A DNA stretch of 64,000 bases from Lachnospiraceae bacterium (GCA_017542245.1 JAFXXN010000135.1:62001-126000); one strand, 5' to 3'. Numbered from the stretch's first letter, positions 8,849 through 18,437 are shown. Numbers and translations are program-made. Notes: generated from the sequence alone by a model not told the origin.

Positions 8849-9703
8849 ATGGTTAGTGATTCGGTTATAATAGCATTTTATACATTACTTGTCATTCTGG
8901 CTACGGGACCGTTAATGGTAGCAGTGTTAATGAAAATTAAGGGTAAAGTGAAAATGCTGCCGTTCCTTTTGGGAATGCTTGTGTATTTTACATTTTCCGT
9001 AGTCTGCGTGGCTTTTATAAATGTTATGTTCCTTAATAAAGGCCGAGCCACAGAGCCGTTCATTACCGGAAATGTATTTGTTTACTGCCTGTATTTTGCC
9101 GTAGTAGTAGGATTTCTTGAAGAACTGGGTATTTATATTGCCTTTAAAAAGATCCGTGCCGATCACGATGATAAAAGAGAGACCATCATGTACAGCTTGG
9201 GCCATGCAGGTCTTGAAGCACTTTTGCTCGCGGGACCCGCAGTGCTGGTCTATATAACCTGCGGAACCGCCATAAATGAACTCGGGGTAGAAGAGTTCAT
9301 GGTAAAATGGAGTGATGTTGAGAGCATGAATCTGCAGGAAGTTGTGGATACGGTCACCGGTTTTTCAATTTTTGACGTAATCCTTATGGGATTAGAAAGA
9401 CTGATGTACTTCTGTATGCATATTTTCCTCTCAATTATGGTTTTTTATGCAGCAAAAAAAGATGCAAAAGTTTATCTCTTTATCGCTGTAGCATTAAGAG
9501 GATTATGCACGATTCCGGATTCACTCAAGAATTTCGGAGTGTATACCGGGCAGAGCCAAACAGCTTTGATCATGCTGGCATATACGGTTGTTATTATCGG
9601 ATTTGCAGGCTTTATTGCTGTAAAACTGTATAGAAGTTTTGACAAAGTTGAAATGCTTTTGCCGACTGCACTGTTTTCAAAGAATATACATAAAAATGTA
9701 TAA
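8849..9703 (+). CDS. YhfC-family predicted intramembrane protease
   Basis: 284 residues from the ATG at 8849, which has GGAGGAG seven bases upstream; a further in-frame ATG at 8813 lies inside the DegV gene. About seven hydrophobic segments span the protein. The signature of the YhfC family is visible: a Glu-Glu pair on a membrane helix (GFLEELGIYIAFKK, about residues 84-97) and GHAGLEA about 24 residues later, similar to the metal-binding pattern of CPBP/Abi-type membrane proteases. Activity and substrate are unknown. Translation is probably coupled to the DegV gene. Confidence 0.75.
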   Translation: MVSDSVIIAFYTLLVILATGPLMVAVLMKIKGKVKMLPFLLGMLVYFTFSVVCVAFINVMFLNKGRATEPFITGNVFVYCLYFAVVVGFLEELGIYIAFKKIRADHDDKRETIMYSLGHAGLEALLLAGPAVLVYITCGTAINELGVEEFMVKWSDVESMNLQEVVDTVTGFSIFDVILMGLERLMYFCMHIFLSIMVFYAAKKDAKVYLFIAVALRGLCTIPDSLKNFGVYTGQSQTALIMLAYTVVIIGFAGFIAVKLYRSFDKVEMLLPTALFSKNIHKNV

Positions 9704-9711
9704 AAATACAT
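9686..9711 (+). promoter_or_regulatory. Candidate ArgR operator (ARG box) upstream of argG
   Basis: TGTATAAAAATACA at 9697-9710 matches the Firmicute ARG-box consensus TGAATAAAAATTCA at 12 of 14 positions. With the flanking bases there are three alternating half-sites, ATACAT, ATGTAT and ATACAT, starting at 9686, 9696 and 9706, a 10-base (one helical turn) period. The site overlaps the yhfC-like stop codon and ends 10 bases before the argG -35 box. argR itself is at 51963. Confidence 0.6.
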
Positions 9712-9720
9712 AAAATGTCC

Positions 9721-9749
9721 TTGACAAATTATAAATATAAGTGTATATT
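9721..9749 (+). promoter_or_regulatory. Strong sigma-A promoter of argG
   Basis: Consensus TTGACA at 9721-9726 and TATATT at 9744-9749 with a 17-base spacer, 64 bases before the argG ATG. Confidence 0.8.
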
Positions 9750-9812
9750 CATTGTCAAAGTATTTTTATAACAAAACTGAAATTATTATTTTATGCAAAG
9801 GAGTTATAAGAC

Positions 9813-11036
9813 ATGAAAGAGAAAGTAATCTTAGCTTATTCGGGCGGACTTGATACTACTGCTATCATTCCGTGGCTCAAGGAGAATTTTGACTACGAAG
9901 TAGTTTGCTGCTGTATCGATGTAGGACAGGAAAGCGAGCTTGACGGATTGGATGAGAGAGCAAAGCTTTCAGGAGCTGAAAAGCTTTACATCGAGCATCT
10001 TACAGAAGAGTTTGTTGATGACTATATCATGCCCTGTGTTAAAGCAGGTGCTGTTTATGAACATAAGTATCTTTTAGGTACATCCATGGCAAGACCTCTT
10101 ATCGCAAAGAAACTTGTTGAGATAGCACGTAAAGAAGGCGCTACAGCTATCTGCCACGGTGCAACAGGCAAGGGCAACGATCAGGTTCGTTTTGAACTTG
10201 GTATTAAGGCACTGGCTCCTGACATCAAGATCATTGCTCCCTGGAGAATGACTGAAAAATGGGGAATGAGCTCACGTGAAGAGGAAATCGAGTACTGCAA
10301 GAAGCATGGAATCGACCTTCCTTTCTCAACCGATAACAGCTACAGCCGTGACCGTAACCTGTGGCATATCAGCCATGAAGGCCTTGAACTTGAAGACCCG
10401 GCAAATGCTCCGAATTATGATCATCTTCTGGTTCTCGGGGTTTCACCTGAGAAGGCACCCGAAGAGGGTGAGATTATCAGCATGACTTTTGAAAAAGGCG
10501 TTCCTACAAGCCTTAACGGTGAAAAGCTTTCGGCTACAGAGATTATTAAGAAGCTTAATAAGCTTGGCGGAAAGCACGGTATCGGTATTGTTGATATCGT
10601 AGAGAACCGTGTTGTCGGAATGAAGTCACGTGGTGTTTACGAGACACCCGGCGGAACAATTCTTATGGCTGCACATGAACAGCTTGAAGAACTTATCCTT
10701 GACAGAGATACAATGACTGTTAAGAAAGAAATCGGCAATAAGTTTGCTGATGTAGTTTATGAGGGCAAGTGGTTTACTCCTCTTCGTGAAGCTCTTCAGG
10801 CATTTGTTGAGAGTACACAGCAGTATGTTACCGGAGAAGTTAAGATGAAACTTTACAAGGGTAACATTATCAAACAGGGTACAACATCACCCTATTCACT
10901 TTACTCTGAAAGTCTTGCAAGCTTTACAACTGGTGAGCTTTATGATCATCATGATGCTGAAGGATTCATCAATCTGTTCGGACTTTCACTTAAGGTCAGG
11001 GCAATGAAGATGGCTGAGGCTGAAAAGAACAAATGA
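9813..11036 (+). CDS. argG: Argininosuccinate synthase
   Basis: 407 residues, the usual length. The enzyme joins citrulline and aspartate with ATP to make argininosuccinate, the penultimate step of arginine synthesis. The N-terminal PP-loop ATP site is [16 protein letters not shown]. Substrate-binding segments [15 protein letters not shown], then [15 protein letters not shown] and [15 protein letters not shown], are intact. AAAGGAG lies 9 bases before the ATG. It is a single-gene unit between its own promoter and the terminator at 11054. argH and the other arg genes are not in the window. Regulation by ArgR is inferred from the upstream site. Confidence 0.98.
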   Translation: MKEKVILAYSGGLDTTAIIPWLKENFDYEVVCCCIDVGQESELDGLDERAKLSGAEKLYIEHLTEEFVDDYIMPCVKAGAVYEHKYLLGTSMARPLIAKKLVEIARKEGATAICHGATGKGNDQVRFELGIKALAPDIKIIAPWRMTEKWGMSSREEEIEYCKKHGIDLPFSTDNSYSRDRNLWHISHEGLELEDPANAPNYDHLLVLGVSPEKAPEEGEIISMTFEKGVPTSLNGEKLSATEIIKKLNKLGGKHGIGIVDIVENRVVGMKSRGVYETPGGTILMAAHEQLEELILDRDTMTVKKEIGNKFADVVYEGKWFTPLREALQAFVESTQQYVTGEVKMKLYKGNIIKQGTTSPYSLYSESLASFTTGELYDHHDAEGFINLFGLSLKVRAMKMAEAEKNK

Positions 11037-11053
11037 TTATCTTTTAAAAAGTT

Positions 11054-11089
11054 AAAGCCCGGGATATAACATATCTTGGGCTTTGTTTG
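11054..11089 (+). terminator. Rho-independent terminator of argG
   Basis: Stem AAAGCCCGGGATAT / ATATCTTGGGCTTT with loop AAC (two G-U pairs), followed by GTTTGT. It starts 18 bases after the argG stop. Confidence 0.8.
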
Positions 11090-11134
11090 TGCGATAAGCG
11101 AATGCCCACAATAAGAAAAAAGTAAAGGAGAGTT

Positions 11135-11160
11135 TATATCCGTTTAAAATTTTGGATATA
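11135..11160 (+). other. Small hairpin between a Shine-Dalgarno-like site and the EEP gene start
   Basis: AAAGGAG at 11124-11130 is 41 bases from the ATG at 11172, too far for direct use. Between them TATATCC (11135-11141) can pair with GGATATA (11154-11160). Folding this hairpin would shorten the distance to about 15 bases. No closer Shine-Dalgarno sequence is visible and a stop codon excludes an upstream in-frame ATG. Confidence 0.35.
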
Positions 11161-11171
11161 TGTAGATTTCA

Positions 11172-12239
11172 ATGAAGAATCGAAAGAAAAGTAAAACCGT
11201 TTTCAAAGTGATCCTCGGTCTGCTTGCGGCAGCGGTACTGTTTGTGATCGGATTTTTTATTTTCAGTATGGTGACGGAATTCAAACCTGAAGACGATACT
11301 GCTTTGGAAATTGTATCTACCCAGAATGTGATAGATAAGAACGAAGACCTTTCTATCGTAACACTTAATATTGGTTACTGCGGATTGGATGAGACCCAGG
11401 ACTTCTTTATGGATGGGGGAAAGAATGTTAATCCGTCCTCAGAAGATAAGGTCAGAGAAAATATTACAGCAGTAGATGAACTGGTAGGTCTTCTTGAATC
11501 CGATTTTATTTTTATCCAGGAAATAGACAAAAACTCCTCCAGATCTTTTCATATCGATGAAACCGAGTTGATCAGGAAAGAATACGGGACCAGAAGCTAT
11601 GCCCAGAATTATGTTTGCAAGTGGGTACCGTATCCGCTTCCCATGATAGGAAAAGTTGACAGCGGTATCATGACCATGTCAAAGTACAAGACAACAGGCG
11701 CAAACCGCATAAGCCTTCCGAATAATAACAATTGGTTTAAATCCATGTACATGCTGAAACGCTGTCTGCTTGTCAACAGATTCCCTATTAAGGACTCTGA
11801 CAAAGAGCTTGTTCTGATAAATCTTCATTTTGAGGCATATTCAGAAAATGAGACTAAGGAACAGCAGATGAAAACATTAATGCAGTATGCTGTAAAGGAA
11901 TATGAAAAAGGCAATTATGTAGTTATCGGCGGTGATTTTAATATGTCATTCCCTAAAGCCGACAAGGTTCTCAAATATATAGAGGATGAAAAAATCTGGC
12001 GTCCGGGCGAACTGACCAGTGATATGATACCTAAAAAATGGAAAATGTGCACAGACCTTAAGACAGCCAGCTGCAGATCGTTAAATAAAGCATATAACGA
12101 GGATGAGGAACATCAGTTCTATATCATTGACGGATATATTATCTCACCTAATGTAAACTGCGATTATGTGTTGACTGTTAACGGTAATTTCAGACACACG
12201 GATCATAATCCCGTATTTATGAAATTCAGCTTCAAATAG
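11172..12239 (+). CDS. Membrane-anchored endonuclease/exonuclease/phosphatase-fold protein
   Basis: 355 residues. One N-terminal membrane segment (about 11-33, VILGLLAAAVLFVIGFFIF) should anchor it with the catalytic part outside. The EEP fold is shown by LSIVTLNIGYCG (metal Asn), FIFIQEID (metal Glu), LVLINLHFEAY, VVIGGDFNMSF (catalytic Asp-Asn) and the final HTDHNPV. Members hydrolyse phosphodiesters in nucleic acids, inositol phosphates or sphingomyelin; the substrate cannot be told here. topB starts 17 bases after the stop codon. The start has no good nearby Shine-Dalgarno site (see the hairpin upstream). Confidence 0.82.
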   Translation: MKNRKKSKTVFKVILGLLAAAVLFVIGFFIFSMVTEFKPEDDTALEIVSTQNVIDKNEDLSIVTLNIGYCGLDETQDFFMDGGKNVNPSSEDKVRENITAVDELVGLLESDFIFIQEIDKNSSRSFHIDETELIRKEYGTRSYAQNYVCKWVPYPLPMIGKVDSGIMTMSKYKTTGANRISLPNNNNWFKSMYMLKRCLLVNRFPIKDSDKELVLINLHFEAYSENETKEQQMKTLMQYAVKEYEKGNYVVIGGDFNMSFPKADKVLKYIEDEKIWRPGELTSDMIPKKWKMCTDLKTASCRSLNKAYNEDEEHQFYIIDGYIISPNVNCDYVLTVNGNFRHTDHNPVFMKFSFK

Positions 12240-12255
12240 GAGTATCTACAGATAG

Positions 12256-14487
12256 ATGAAAAGTTTGTTCATAGCAGAAAAACCCAGTGTTGCTCAACAG
12301 TTTGCGGATGCGATCAGTCATAATTCAAAACAGAATTTTAAGAAGAATGACGGTTTTATGGAATCAGAACAATGCGTGGTCACATGGTGTGTCGGCCATC
12401 TGATAACCATGAGCTATCCGGAAGCTTACGATCCTTCTTTGAAAAAATGGACTTTGGCTGCAATCCCGTTTATCCCGGATAATTTCAAATATGAGGTTAT
12501 TCCGAATGTTAAAAAGCAGTTCGATATAGTAAAGGGACTTCTTAACCGCAAAGATGTAGAAAAAATCTATGTATGTACCGACTCGGGACGTGAGGGAGAA
12601 TATATATACAGGCTTGTAGATACTATGGCAAAAGTTCCTGCTGAAAAGGAAAAGCGCCGTGTATGGATAGACTCACAGACCGAAGAAGAGATAATGCGAG
12701 GAATACGCGAGGCTAAACCGTTAAAAGAATATGATAGTCTTTCGGATGCCGCATACTTAAGGGCAAAAGAAGATTATCTTATGGGAATCAATTTTTCAAG
12801 AGTGTTAAGCTTAAAGTATGGGTACAGGGTAAACAAGTTTCTGAAGGAAGAAAAATACAGTGCGATAGCTGTAGGCAGGGTTATGACCTGTGTCCTTGGA
12901 ATGGTTATCCGAAGAGAAAGGGAGATAAGAGCCTTTAAGAAGACTCCTTTTTACAGAGTTATAGCAAATTGCAGGTTTCCTGAAAACAATGCAGAATCCC
13001 TTGCATGTGAATTCAGGGCTGTTGAGGGTTCGAAGTATTTTAATACTCCCTTTATGTATAAAGAGAATGGCTTTAAGGAGCTTGATACAGCCCAAAAGCT
13101 GATTGCCGAAGTAAGCCGCAAGGAGCAGGATGCTCTTGTGTTTTCTACGATATACGGAAAAGGAAAAGAAAGCGTCGAGGTACAGGCCGATGATGCGGAT
13201 CTTCAGAAGAAGAGCATTGATTCGGGAATGAGTATAAACGGTTATAGGAATATTTGTGATGAAGGTTTAAAAGCAAAGGTGGTTTCTGTTGAAAAGAAGA
13301 AGGAAACTAAGAATCCGCCGTTGCTTTTTAATCTTGCGGAATTACAGAATGAATGCTCTAAACTGTTTAAGATAAGTCCTGATGAGACCCTTGCTGTTAC
13401 GCAGGAACTTTATGAGAAAAAAATGGTTACTTATCCGAGAACCGATGCCAGAGTCCTTTCTACGGCCGTAGCAAAAGAAATCAGCAAGAACATTTCAGGC
13501 CTTAAGAGTTTTCTGCCGGTGAAAGAATTTGCAGAAGAAATCCTTGCAGGGAATAACTATATCGGTCTTGAAAAAACAAAATATGTAAATGATAAGCAGA
13601 TAACCGACCATTATGCCATAGTGCCTACAGGACAGGGACTTTCGGCGTTCAACAGTCTTAAACCTTTAAATAAAAAGGTCTACGAACTTATCTGCCGGCG
13701 ATTTTTAAGTATTTTTTATCCGGCAGCCGTTTACAGGAAAGTGACTCTTACCGTTGAAGCCGAAGGCGAGATATTTATTGCGAATTTTAAAGCTTTGGAA
13801 TCGGAAGGATGGCTTAAAGTTGCTAAAGTTAACAGACCGAAGGATACTGAAGAAACAGATACTCCGGGCAGTCAGGACAGCCTTACGGATCCGGCCGATC
13901 CTTCAGGAGAAAAGACAGGCGACGGAGAAGCGGAAGCTGAAGAGATGGGAACCGATATCCTTGAAGTAATCGGAAAATTAAAAAAAGGCTCTGAACTTGA
14001 TATAAATGATTTTCTTATCAGGTTCGGGGAAACCGCAGCTCCCAAAAGATACAGTTCAGGTTCCATGATCCTTGCGATGGAAAATGCAGGCCAGTTTATA
14101 GAGGATGAAGATCTCCGTGCACAGATTAAAGGAAGCGGTATCGGAACAAGTGCGACAAGAGCGGAAATCCTCAATAAACTTGTAAGAATAGCATATCTTT
14201 CAATAAATAAAAAAACACAGATCATAACACCAACCTTAAAGGGTGAAATAGTATACGAGGTGGTAAATGCTACGATCAGGAGTCTTCTTAATCCCGAACT
14301 TACAGCCAGCTGGGAAAAAGGTCTCACAGGTGTTGCTGAGGGAAGCATCAAAGAAGAGGAATATATGCAAAAACTGTCGGCATATATCACCAAAATGACA
14401 AATGGCGTGAAGTTACTTTCAAATGACGCAGCTTTAGAAAAAAATTTCCAATACGCAAATAATTTTTACAGTAAGTCCCGAAAATAG
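12256..14487 (+). CDS. topB: DNA topoisomerase III
   Basis: 743 residues, a type IA topoisomerase that passes single strands and decatenates DNA. The Toprim domain begins at the N-terminus (LFIAEKPSVAQQFA, catalytic Glu; then CTDSGREGEYIYRL with the acidic triad). The active-site Tyr is in KMVTYPRTDARVLS. TSATRAEILNKL and the ending ELTASWEKGLTGV are conserved. Residues ~530-568 form a Thr/Asp/Glu-rich insert of low complexity not expected in the core. There is no C-terminal zinc ribbon. A Shine-Dalgarno AGGAG overlaps the previous stop codon, suggesting cotranscription with the EEP gene. Lachnospiraceae often carry several topB paralogues, some on mobile elements; nothing here indicates mobility. 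Confidence 0.93.
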   Translation: MKSLFIAEKPSVAQQFADAISHNSKQNFKKNDGFMESEQCVVTWCVGHLITMSYPEAYDPSLKKWTLAAIPFIPDNFKYEVIPNVKKQFDIVKGLLNRKDVEKIYVCTDSGREGEYIYRLVDTMAKVPAEKEKRRVWIDSQTEEEIMRGIREAKPLKEYDSLSDAAYLRAKEDYLMGINFSRVLSLKYGYRVNKFLKEEKYSAIAVGRVMTCVLGMVIRREREIRAFKKTPFYRVIANCRFPENNAESLACEFRAVEGSKYFNTPFMYKENGFKELDTAQKLIAEVSRKEQDALVFSTIYGKGKESVEVQADDADLQKKSIDSGMSINGYRNICDEGLKAKVVSVEKKKETKNPPLLFNLAELQNECSKLFKISPDETLAVTQELYEKKMVTYPRTDARVLSTAVAKEISKNISGLKSFLPVKEFAEEILAGNNYIGLEKTKYVNDKQITDHYAIVPTGQGLSAFNSLKPLNKKVYELICRRFLSIFYPAAVYRKVTLTVEAEGEIFIANFKALESEGWLKVAKVNRPKDTEETDTPGSQDSLTDPADPSGEKTGDGEAEAEEMGTDILEVIGKLKKGSELDINDFLIRFGETAAPKRYSSGSMILAMENAGQFIEDEDLRAQIKGSGIGTSATRAEILNKLVRIAYLSINKKTQIITPTLKGEIVYEVVNATIRSLLNPELTASWEKGLTGVAEGSIKEEEYMQKLSAYITKMTNGVKLLSNDAALEKNFQYANNFYSKSRK

Positions 14488-14582
14488 GACAGATCATAGA
14501 GTATCATTCTGATCAGAAAGGAAAAGATTTCTTTTGGATAAAGACCGGCAATGTGCCGGCTGTTTGATCGGGAGGATATGAT

Positions 14583-14750
14583 ATGAAGAGTAAAGTAATA
14601 AGAAAAAAGATCTTTGCGACTTTTAAGGCTGTAATCTTTTCGTTTTTCTTTGTTTTATGGAGTGTCGGAATGTTCATAGGCGGAATGTGGGGCATGGTTG
14701 CCGTGGCAGTTGGAATTCCGGTCGCTCTGTGCATGACCGTATGTGATTAA
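14583..14750 (+). CDS. 55-residue membrane protein
   Basis: A short reading frame with GGAGG at 14571-14575, seven bases before the ATG. The product starts with six charged or polar residues (MKSKVIRKK), then has two hydrophobic stretches: about 11-33 (FATFKAVIFSFFFVLW...) and about 34-52 (a Gly-rich stretch, GGMWGMVAVAVGIPVALCM). Stop codon TAA is at 14748-14750. A 6-base hairpin (CCGGCA-ATG-TGCCGG, 14545-14559) precedes it. I recognise no family. The good ribosome site and clear membrane pattern support a real gene, but no homologue comparison was possible. Confidence 0.6.
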   Translation: MKSKVIRKKIFATFKAVIFSFFFVLWSVGMFIGGMWGMVAVAVGIPVALCMTVCD

Positions 14751-14858
14751 AACTGTATAAAATATGTTGGAAATTATAGACATTTGACAGATTATGTGAT
14801 AAAATAAAATGTGGTATTATTTTAGGTTTACCGGATTTATACATTACAGGAGGCGTAT

Positions 14859-15938
14859 ATGGAGCCTGCAAAGAACGAGAAAACTATTGAGAGAATACCG
14901 ATAAGCCGTGCTGTTCCGGGTATGGAGCTGGCCCGTGATATTTATTCAAGAAACGATCAGATGGTTCTTGGACGCGGGTCTATTTTAGATGCGCAGAAAA
15001 TATCAAAGATCATGTTTTATTCTGTTGATACCATTACTGTTTATAAACTACCCACCGAGGCGGAAAAGAGTCTTACGGAGCAGCTTAAAACCAGTGTTGA
15101 ATTCAGGGAATTTTCACAGAGATATGATAAAACGGTTAATTCGTTTAAGGATTCTGTGAACAAGGTGATATCGGAGAATCACGAAATAGATGGGGATGAG
15201 CTTTTAGGCGAGATAGAAGAGATCATTGAGCAGACGGGAAGCAACTCAAGGATATTCAATATGCTTCATTGCATAAGGGATTATGATGAAATGACATATG
15301 TCCACAGTGTAAATGTATCCCTTATATGTAACTGTTTTGCAAAATGGCTGGAAATGAATGAAGAGGAAACCAGGCTTATTACTTTGGGCGGTCTCCTTCA
15401 CGATATAGGAAAGATAAGCATACCGAGGGATATTCTGTTAAAACCGGATACCCTTACCGCAGAAGAGTATGAGATAGTTAAAACCCATACTATAAAAGGA
15501 TACGAGATATTAAAAGAAAAAAAGATTGATGACAAGATAAAGATGATTTCTTTACAGCATCATGAAAGAGCTGACAGGACAGGTTATCCCTACGGAAAAT
15601 CCGGAGATGAGATAGAACCTTATGCCATGATAGTTGCGATAGCGGATGTATATGACGCCATGACCAGTGACAGGGTCTACAGGCCGAAGATATGTCCTTT
15701 TGATGTTGTTAAGGCTCTTGAAGACGGAAATCAGAAATATACTGCCGGTTTCCTGATTCCTCTTTTGGAACAGATATCGGAGGTTTATATCAACCATACG
15801 GTTCGCCTTTCAAATGACTCGATCGGAAAGGTTGTAATGATCAACCGTAACGAGCTTTCGAAACCTGTTATACAGGTTCAGAATGAATTCCTGGATCTTA
15901 CCAAGTTCAGAAAACTTAAAATAGATGAAATACTTTAA
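14859..15938 (+). CDS. HD-GYP domain protein, probable cyclic-di-GMP phosphodiesterase
   Basis: 359 residues, soluble. The first ~70 residues (ISRAVPGMELARDIYSRNDQMVLGRGSIL) are the usual N-terminal module of HD-GYP proteins. The HD domain follows: HSVNVSLICNCFAKWL, then GGLLHDIGKISIP (HD pair near residue 180), THTIKGYEIL, and the GYP signature as HHERADRTGYP. DVYDAMTSDRVYR closes the domain. The metal ligands appear complete, so hydrolysis of cyclic di-GMP is likely. There is no receiver domain. AGGAGG lies six bases before the ATG. The permease gene starts 35 bases downstream. Confidence 0.88.
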   Translation: MEPAKNEKTIERIPISRAVPGMELARDIYSRNDQMVLGRGSILDAQKISKIMFYSVDTITVYKLPTEAEKSLTEQLKTSVEFREFSQRYDKTVNSFKDSVNKVISENHEIDGDELLGEIEEIIEQTGSNSRIFNMLHCIRDYDEMTYVHSVNVSLICNCFAKWLEMNEEETRLITLGGLLHDIGKISIPRDILLKPDTLTAEEYEIVKTHTIKGYEILKEKKIDDKIKMISLQHHERADRTGYPYGKSGDEIEPYAMIVAIADVYDAMTSDRVYRPKICPFDVVKALEDGNQKYTAGFLIPLLEQISEVYINHTVRLSNDSIGKVVMINRNELSKPVIQVQNEFLDLTKFRKLKIDEIL

Positions 15939-15973
15939 TATTTCATAACAGAAAAGAATCCCGGAGGAAATCA

Positions 15974-17575
15974 ATGAGTGATGATAAAGTGATCAGGGAC
16001 AGAAGATCCGTCAGTTCCTGGAAAAAATACGGCGGTTACGGCGTAACAGCCTTTCTTGTTGTCGCTGCTGCAGTAGTGCTGGTTTTTGTCCTTATCCGTA
16101 TAGATGCATTCAGTGATACGGTAGCTACCATCAAGAGAGCAATGGCTCCCGTCATCATCGGTATTGTTATTGCCTATCTGATGAACCCGCTGCTGGTTTT
16201 TATAGAAAACGGGTTAAAGAGTTTTGTTTTAAAACGCTCGAAAAAAATAATCAAGGCTAAGAAGTTCTGCAGATGCGTCAGCCTGTTTCTTACCATAATT
16301 ATTTTTATAGGGGTTATAACTCTTGTTTTATATATGCTGGTTCCGAAGATAACGGATACTATTGCCGGCACGGATGAACAGCCCGGACTGGTAACAACTA
16401 TTCCCGAGCAGGCCGATAATCTTAGGGAATGGGTTGAAACAAAACTTGACGGAGATTCAAAAATAGCTGTTTTTGCAAGGGATGCATTTGACAGCATTAC
16501 AGAGTATCTTGAAAATTTTGTAAATGAAACATTTATTGGGTTTGGCTTTGTGTCCTCTTCTGACAGTAAGGAGAAAACTGATATTCCGGCGGAAAACGGT
16601 ACTGCCGAGGCCGGAGAGATAAAAAAGTCCGGAATGAGTCCTGCATCGCAGGAGAAAGAAGCTCAGGAAAAGGCTGAACGTTCGGATAAGACATGGAACA
16701 CTCTGACCAATATCTTAAAAGTTTTATGGGATGCATTCGGAGTTGTTTATGATATTGTACTCGGTATCATATTCTCTGTTTATATACTGCTTTCAAAAGA
16801 TACTTTTGGAGCTCATGCGAAAAAGATTACATTTTCAATCTTTAAGAGAAGAAGTGCCAATGCTATCATAAGGGTAACAAAACAGTGCCATAGAAAGTTT
16901 ACCGGAGCCATTACAGGTAAAATAGTTGATTCGATAATCATCGGCGTTATCTGTTATATAGGAATGCTGATACTAAAACTTCCGTATAAGGAACTGATAA
17001 GTGTTATTGTTACGGTTACGAACGTAATACCTTTCTTCGGACCGTATATCGGCGGTGTACCGTGTATATTCCTTATCATGTGTAACGGATTTGCAAATGA
17101 TGACCTTTGGCCGACATTGTATTTTGTTATATTCCTTGTTCTTCTTCAGCAGTTTGACTGTAATATACTGGATCCGAAGATTGTCGGGGAATCTGTGGGG
17201 CTGTCAGCATTCTGGGTATTGTTTGCCTGCGTCGTGTTCGGCTCGCTGTTCGGATTGCCGGGTATGCTCTTGGGAGTGCCGACCATGGCATGTATATACA
17301 TGATCATTAAAGAGATAGCGGAATACCGGCTCAAAAAGAAGGGGCTGGATCCGGATACTCAATACTATATGAGTGTCGACAATGTTGACGAAAGGGAAAT
17401 GATAGTTATTAATCCCGATAATGCTCCGATAGCCATTACCGTATCTGAATATGAAGAAAAAATGAAACGGGATGCGCAGGTTGTGGATGATGATCCGGAA
17501 CATAACGAGGAAGATACCCATGACTTGGCCAACGGGGATGATTCGGAAGATGAGGATGATGAATCCGGCAACTGA
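15974..17575 (+). CDS. AI-2E/YdiK-family membrane permease
   Basis: 533 residues with about eight membrane segments. The N-terminal RAMAPVIIGIVIAYLMNPLL and the C-terminal VIPFFGPYIGGVPC ... LDPKIVGESVGLSAFWVL are hallmarks of the family, whose members export autoinducer-2 or act as ion antiporters. A ~45-residue charged insert (about 194-239) lies between the first and second membrane clusters, and the last ~37 residues are almost all acidic and polar, so the protein is longer than the usual ~350-400. Substrate is not predictable. Its neighbour on the left is the HD-GYP gene; functional linkage is only positional. Confidence 0.85.
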   Translation: MSDDKVIRDRRSVSSWKKYGGYGVTAFLVVAAAVVLVFVLIRIDAFSDTVATIKRAMAPVIIGIVIAYLMNPLLVFIENGLKSFVLKRSKKIIKAKKFCRCVSLFLTIIIFIGVITLVLYMLVPKITDTIAGTDEQPGLVTTIPEQADNLREWVETKLDGDSKIAVFARDAFDSITEYLENFVNETFIGFGFVSSSDSKEKTDIPAENGTAEAGEIKKSGMSPASQEKEAQEKAERSDKTWNTLTNILKVLWDAFGVVYDIVLGIIFSVYILLSKDTFGAHAKKITFSIFKRRSANAIIRVTKQCHRKFTGAITGKIVDSIIIGVICYIGMLILKLPYKELISVIVTVTNVIPFFGPYIGGVPCIFLIMCNGFANDDLWPTLYFVIFLVLLQQFDCNILDPKIVGESVGLSAFWVLFACVVFGSLFGLPGMLLGVPTMACIYMIIKEIAEYRLKKKGLDPDTQYYMSVDNVDEREMIVINPDNAPIAITVSEYEEKMKRDAQVVDDDPEHNEEDTHDLANGDDSEDEDDESGN

Positions 17576-17615
17576 AAGTTAAGATAAGAAATTATTATTA
17601 GATAGGATTATTAAA

Positions 17616-18371
17616 ATGAGTAAAATTTTTAATGTAGATAATAAGTTTTTTTCAACAATTAATAAAATCGTGGATATGATGTGGCTCAGTTTCCTGTGGT
17701 CAATATGTTCACTGCCGCTCATCTTCCTTGCGATGGTTTTTGTTATAGAATATGATAAGGTGGGCGTTCTGATCCTCGTATTGTTCCCTATAGGATCCAT
17801 AACTGTCGGGCCTTCTTCGGCAGCACTCTATTACGCTGTTGTCAAGTCTGTAAGACATGAGAGAAGTTATGCAACGAAATGCTTCTTCCATGCGTTTAAA
17901 GTAAATTTTAAGATCGGAGCTTTGAGTTCTCTTATTTTCGGTTTCATAGGAGCAGTTCTTATATTTGACATCATTGTAGCCCCTTATCTTGGCTCCAGTG
18001 AGGAATTTTCATCAATTACAAGAGGTATATTCCTCGGTATAGGCGTTTTTGACGTATTTGCGCTTGTATGGGTAAATCCTTTGCTTTCCCGTTTTGAACT
18101 TAAACTAAAAGAACTTATAAAAAACAGTCTGGTTCTTGCGGTTAAAAACATTTTCAGGACGATACTGATGTCTGCTTTGTGGATAGGAATGGGATATTGT
18201 TTCCTTCATTTCTTCGGGTATATCTATCAGTATCTTATCTTCATTCCATTTACCGTTCCAGCACTTTCGGCTTTACTCAGGTCGTTTATAATCGAACCTG
18301 TATTTAAGAGAATTACCGGAGATCCGAATGAGGATTCGGAAAAAGAAGTTGATGCGTGGTATGCGGAGTAA
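17616..18371 (+). CDS. YesL-like DUF624 membrane protein
   Basis: 251 residues with about five hydrophobic segments. The N-terminal DNKFFSTINKIVDMMWLSFLWSICSLPLI and the following GSITVGPSSAALYYAVVK match the DUF624/YesL pattern. Such proteins often lie near sugar ABC transporters and polysaccharide-degradation genes, but their role is unknown. This copy is longer than typical YesL (~210). The Shine-Dalgarno site is weak (ATAGGA). glgB starts 66 bases downstream. Confidence 0.8.
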   Translation: MSKIFNVDNKFFSTINKIVDMMWLSFLWSICSLPLIFLAMVFVIEYDKVGVLILVLFPIGSITVGPSSAALYYAVVKSVRHERSYATKCFFHAFKVNFKIGALSSLIFGFIGAVLIFDIIVAPYLGSSEEFSSITRGIFLGIGVFDVFALVWVNPLLSRFELKLKELIKNSLVLAVKNIFRTILMSALWIGMGYCFLHFFGYIYQYLIFIPFTVPALSALLRSFIIEPVFKRITGDPNEDSEKEVDAWYAE

Positions 18372-18437
18372 AAATTGGGATTATAAGAGTCTGTGACAGG
18401 ACTAATACAGATATAAATAATGATATGGAGGTCAGAT

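Noticed and set aside
13872-14393. 173-codon open frame on the minus strand inside topB
   Set aside because: topB motifs cover the same bases on the other strand and the antisense product shows no recognisable domain.
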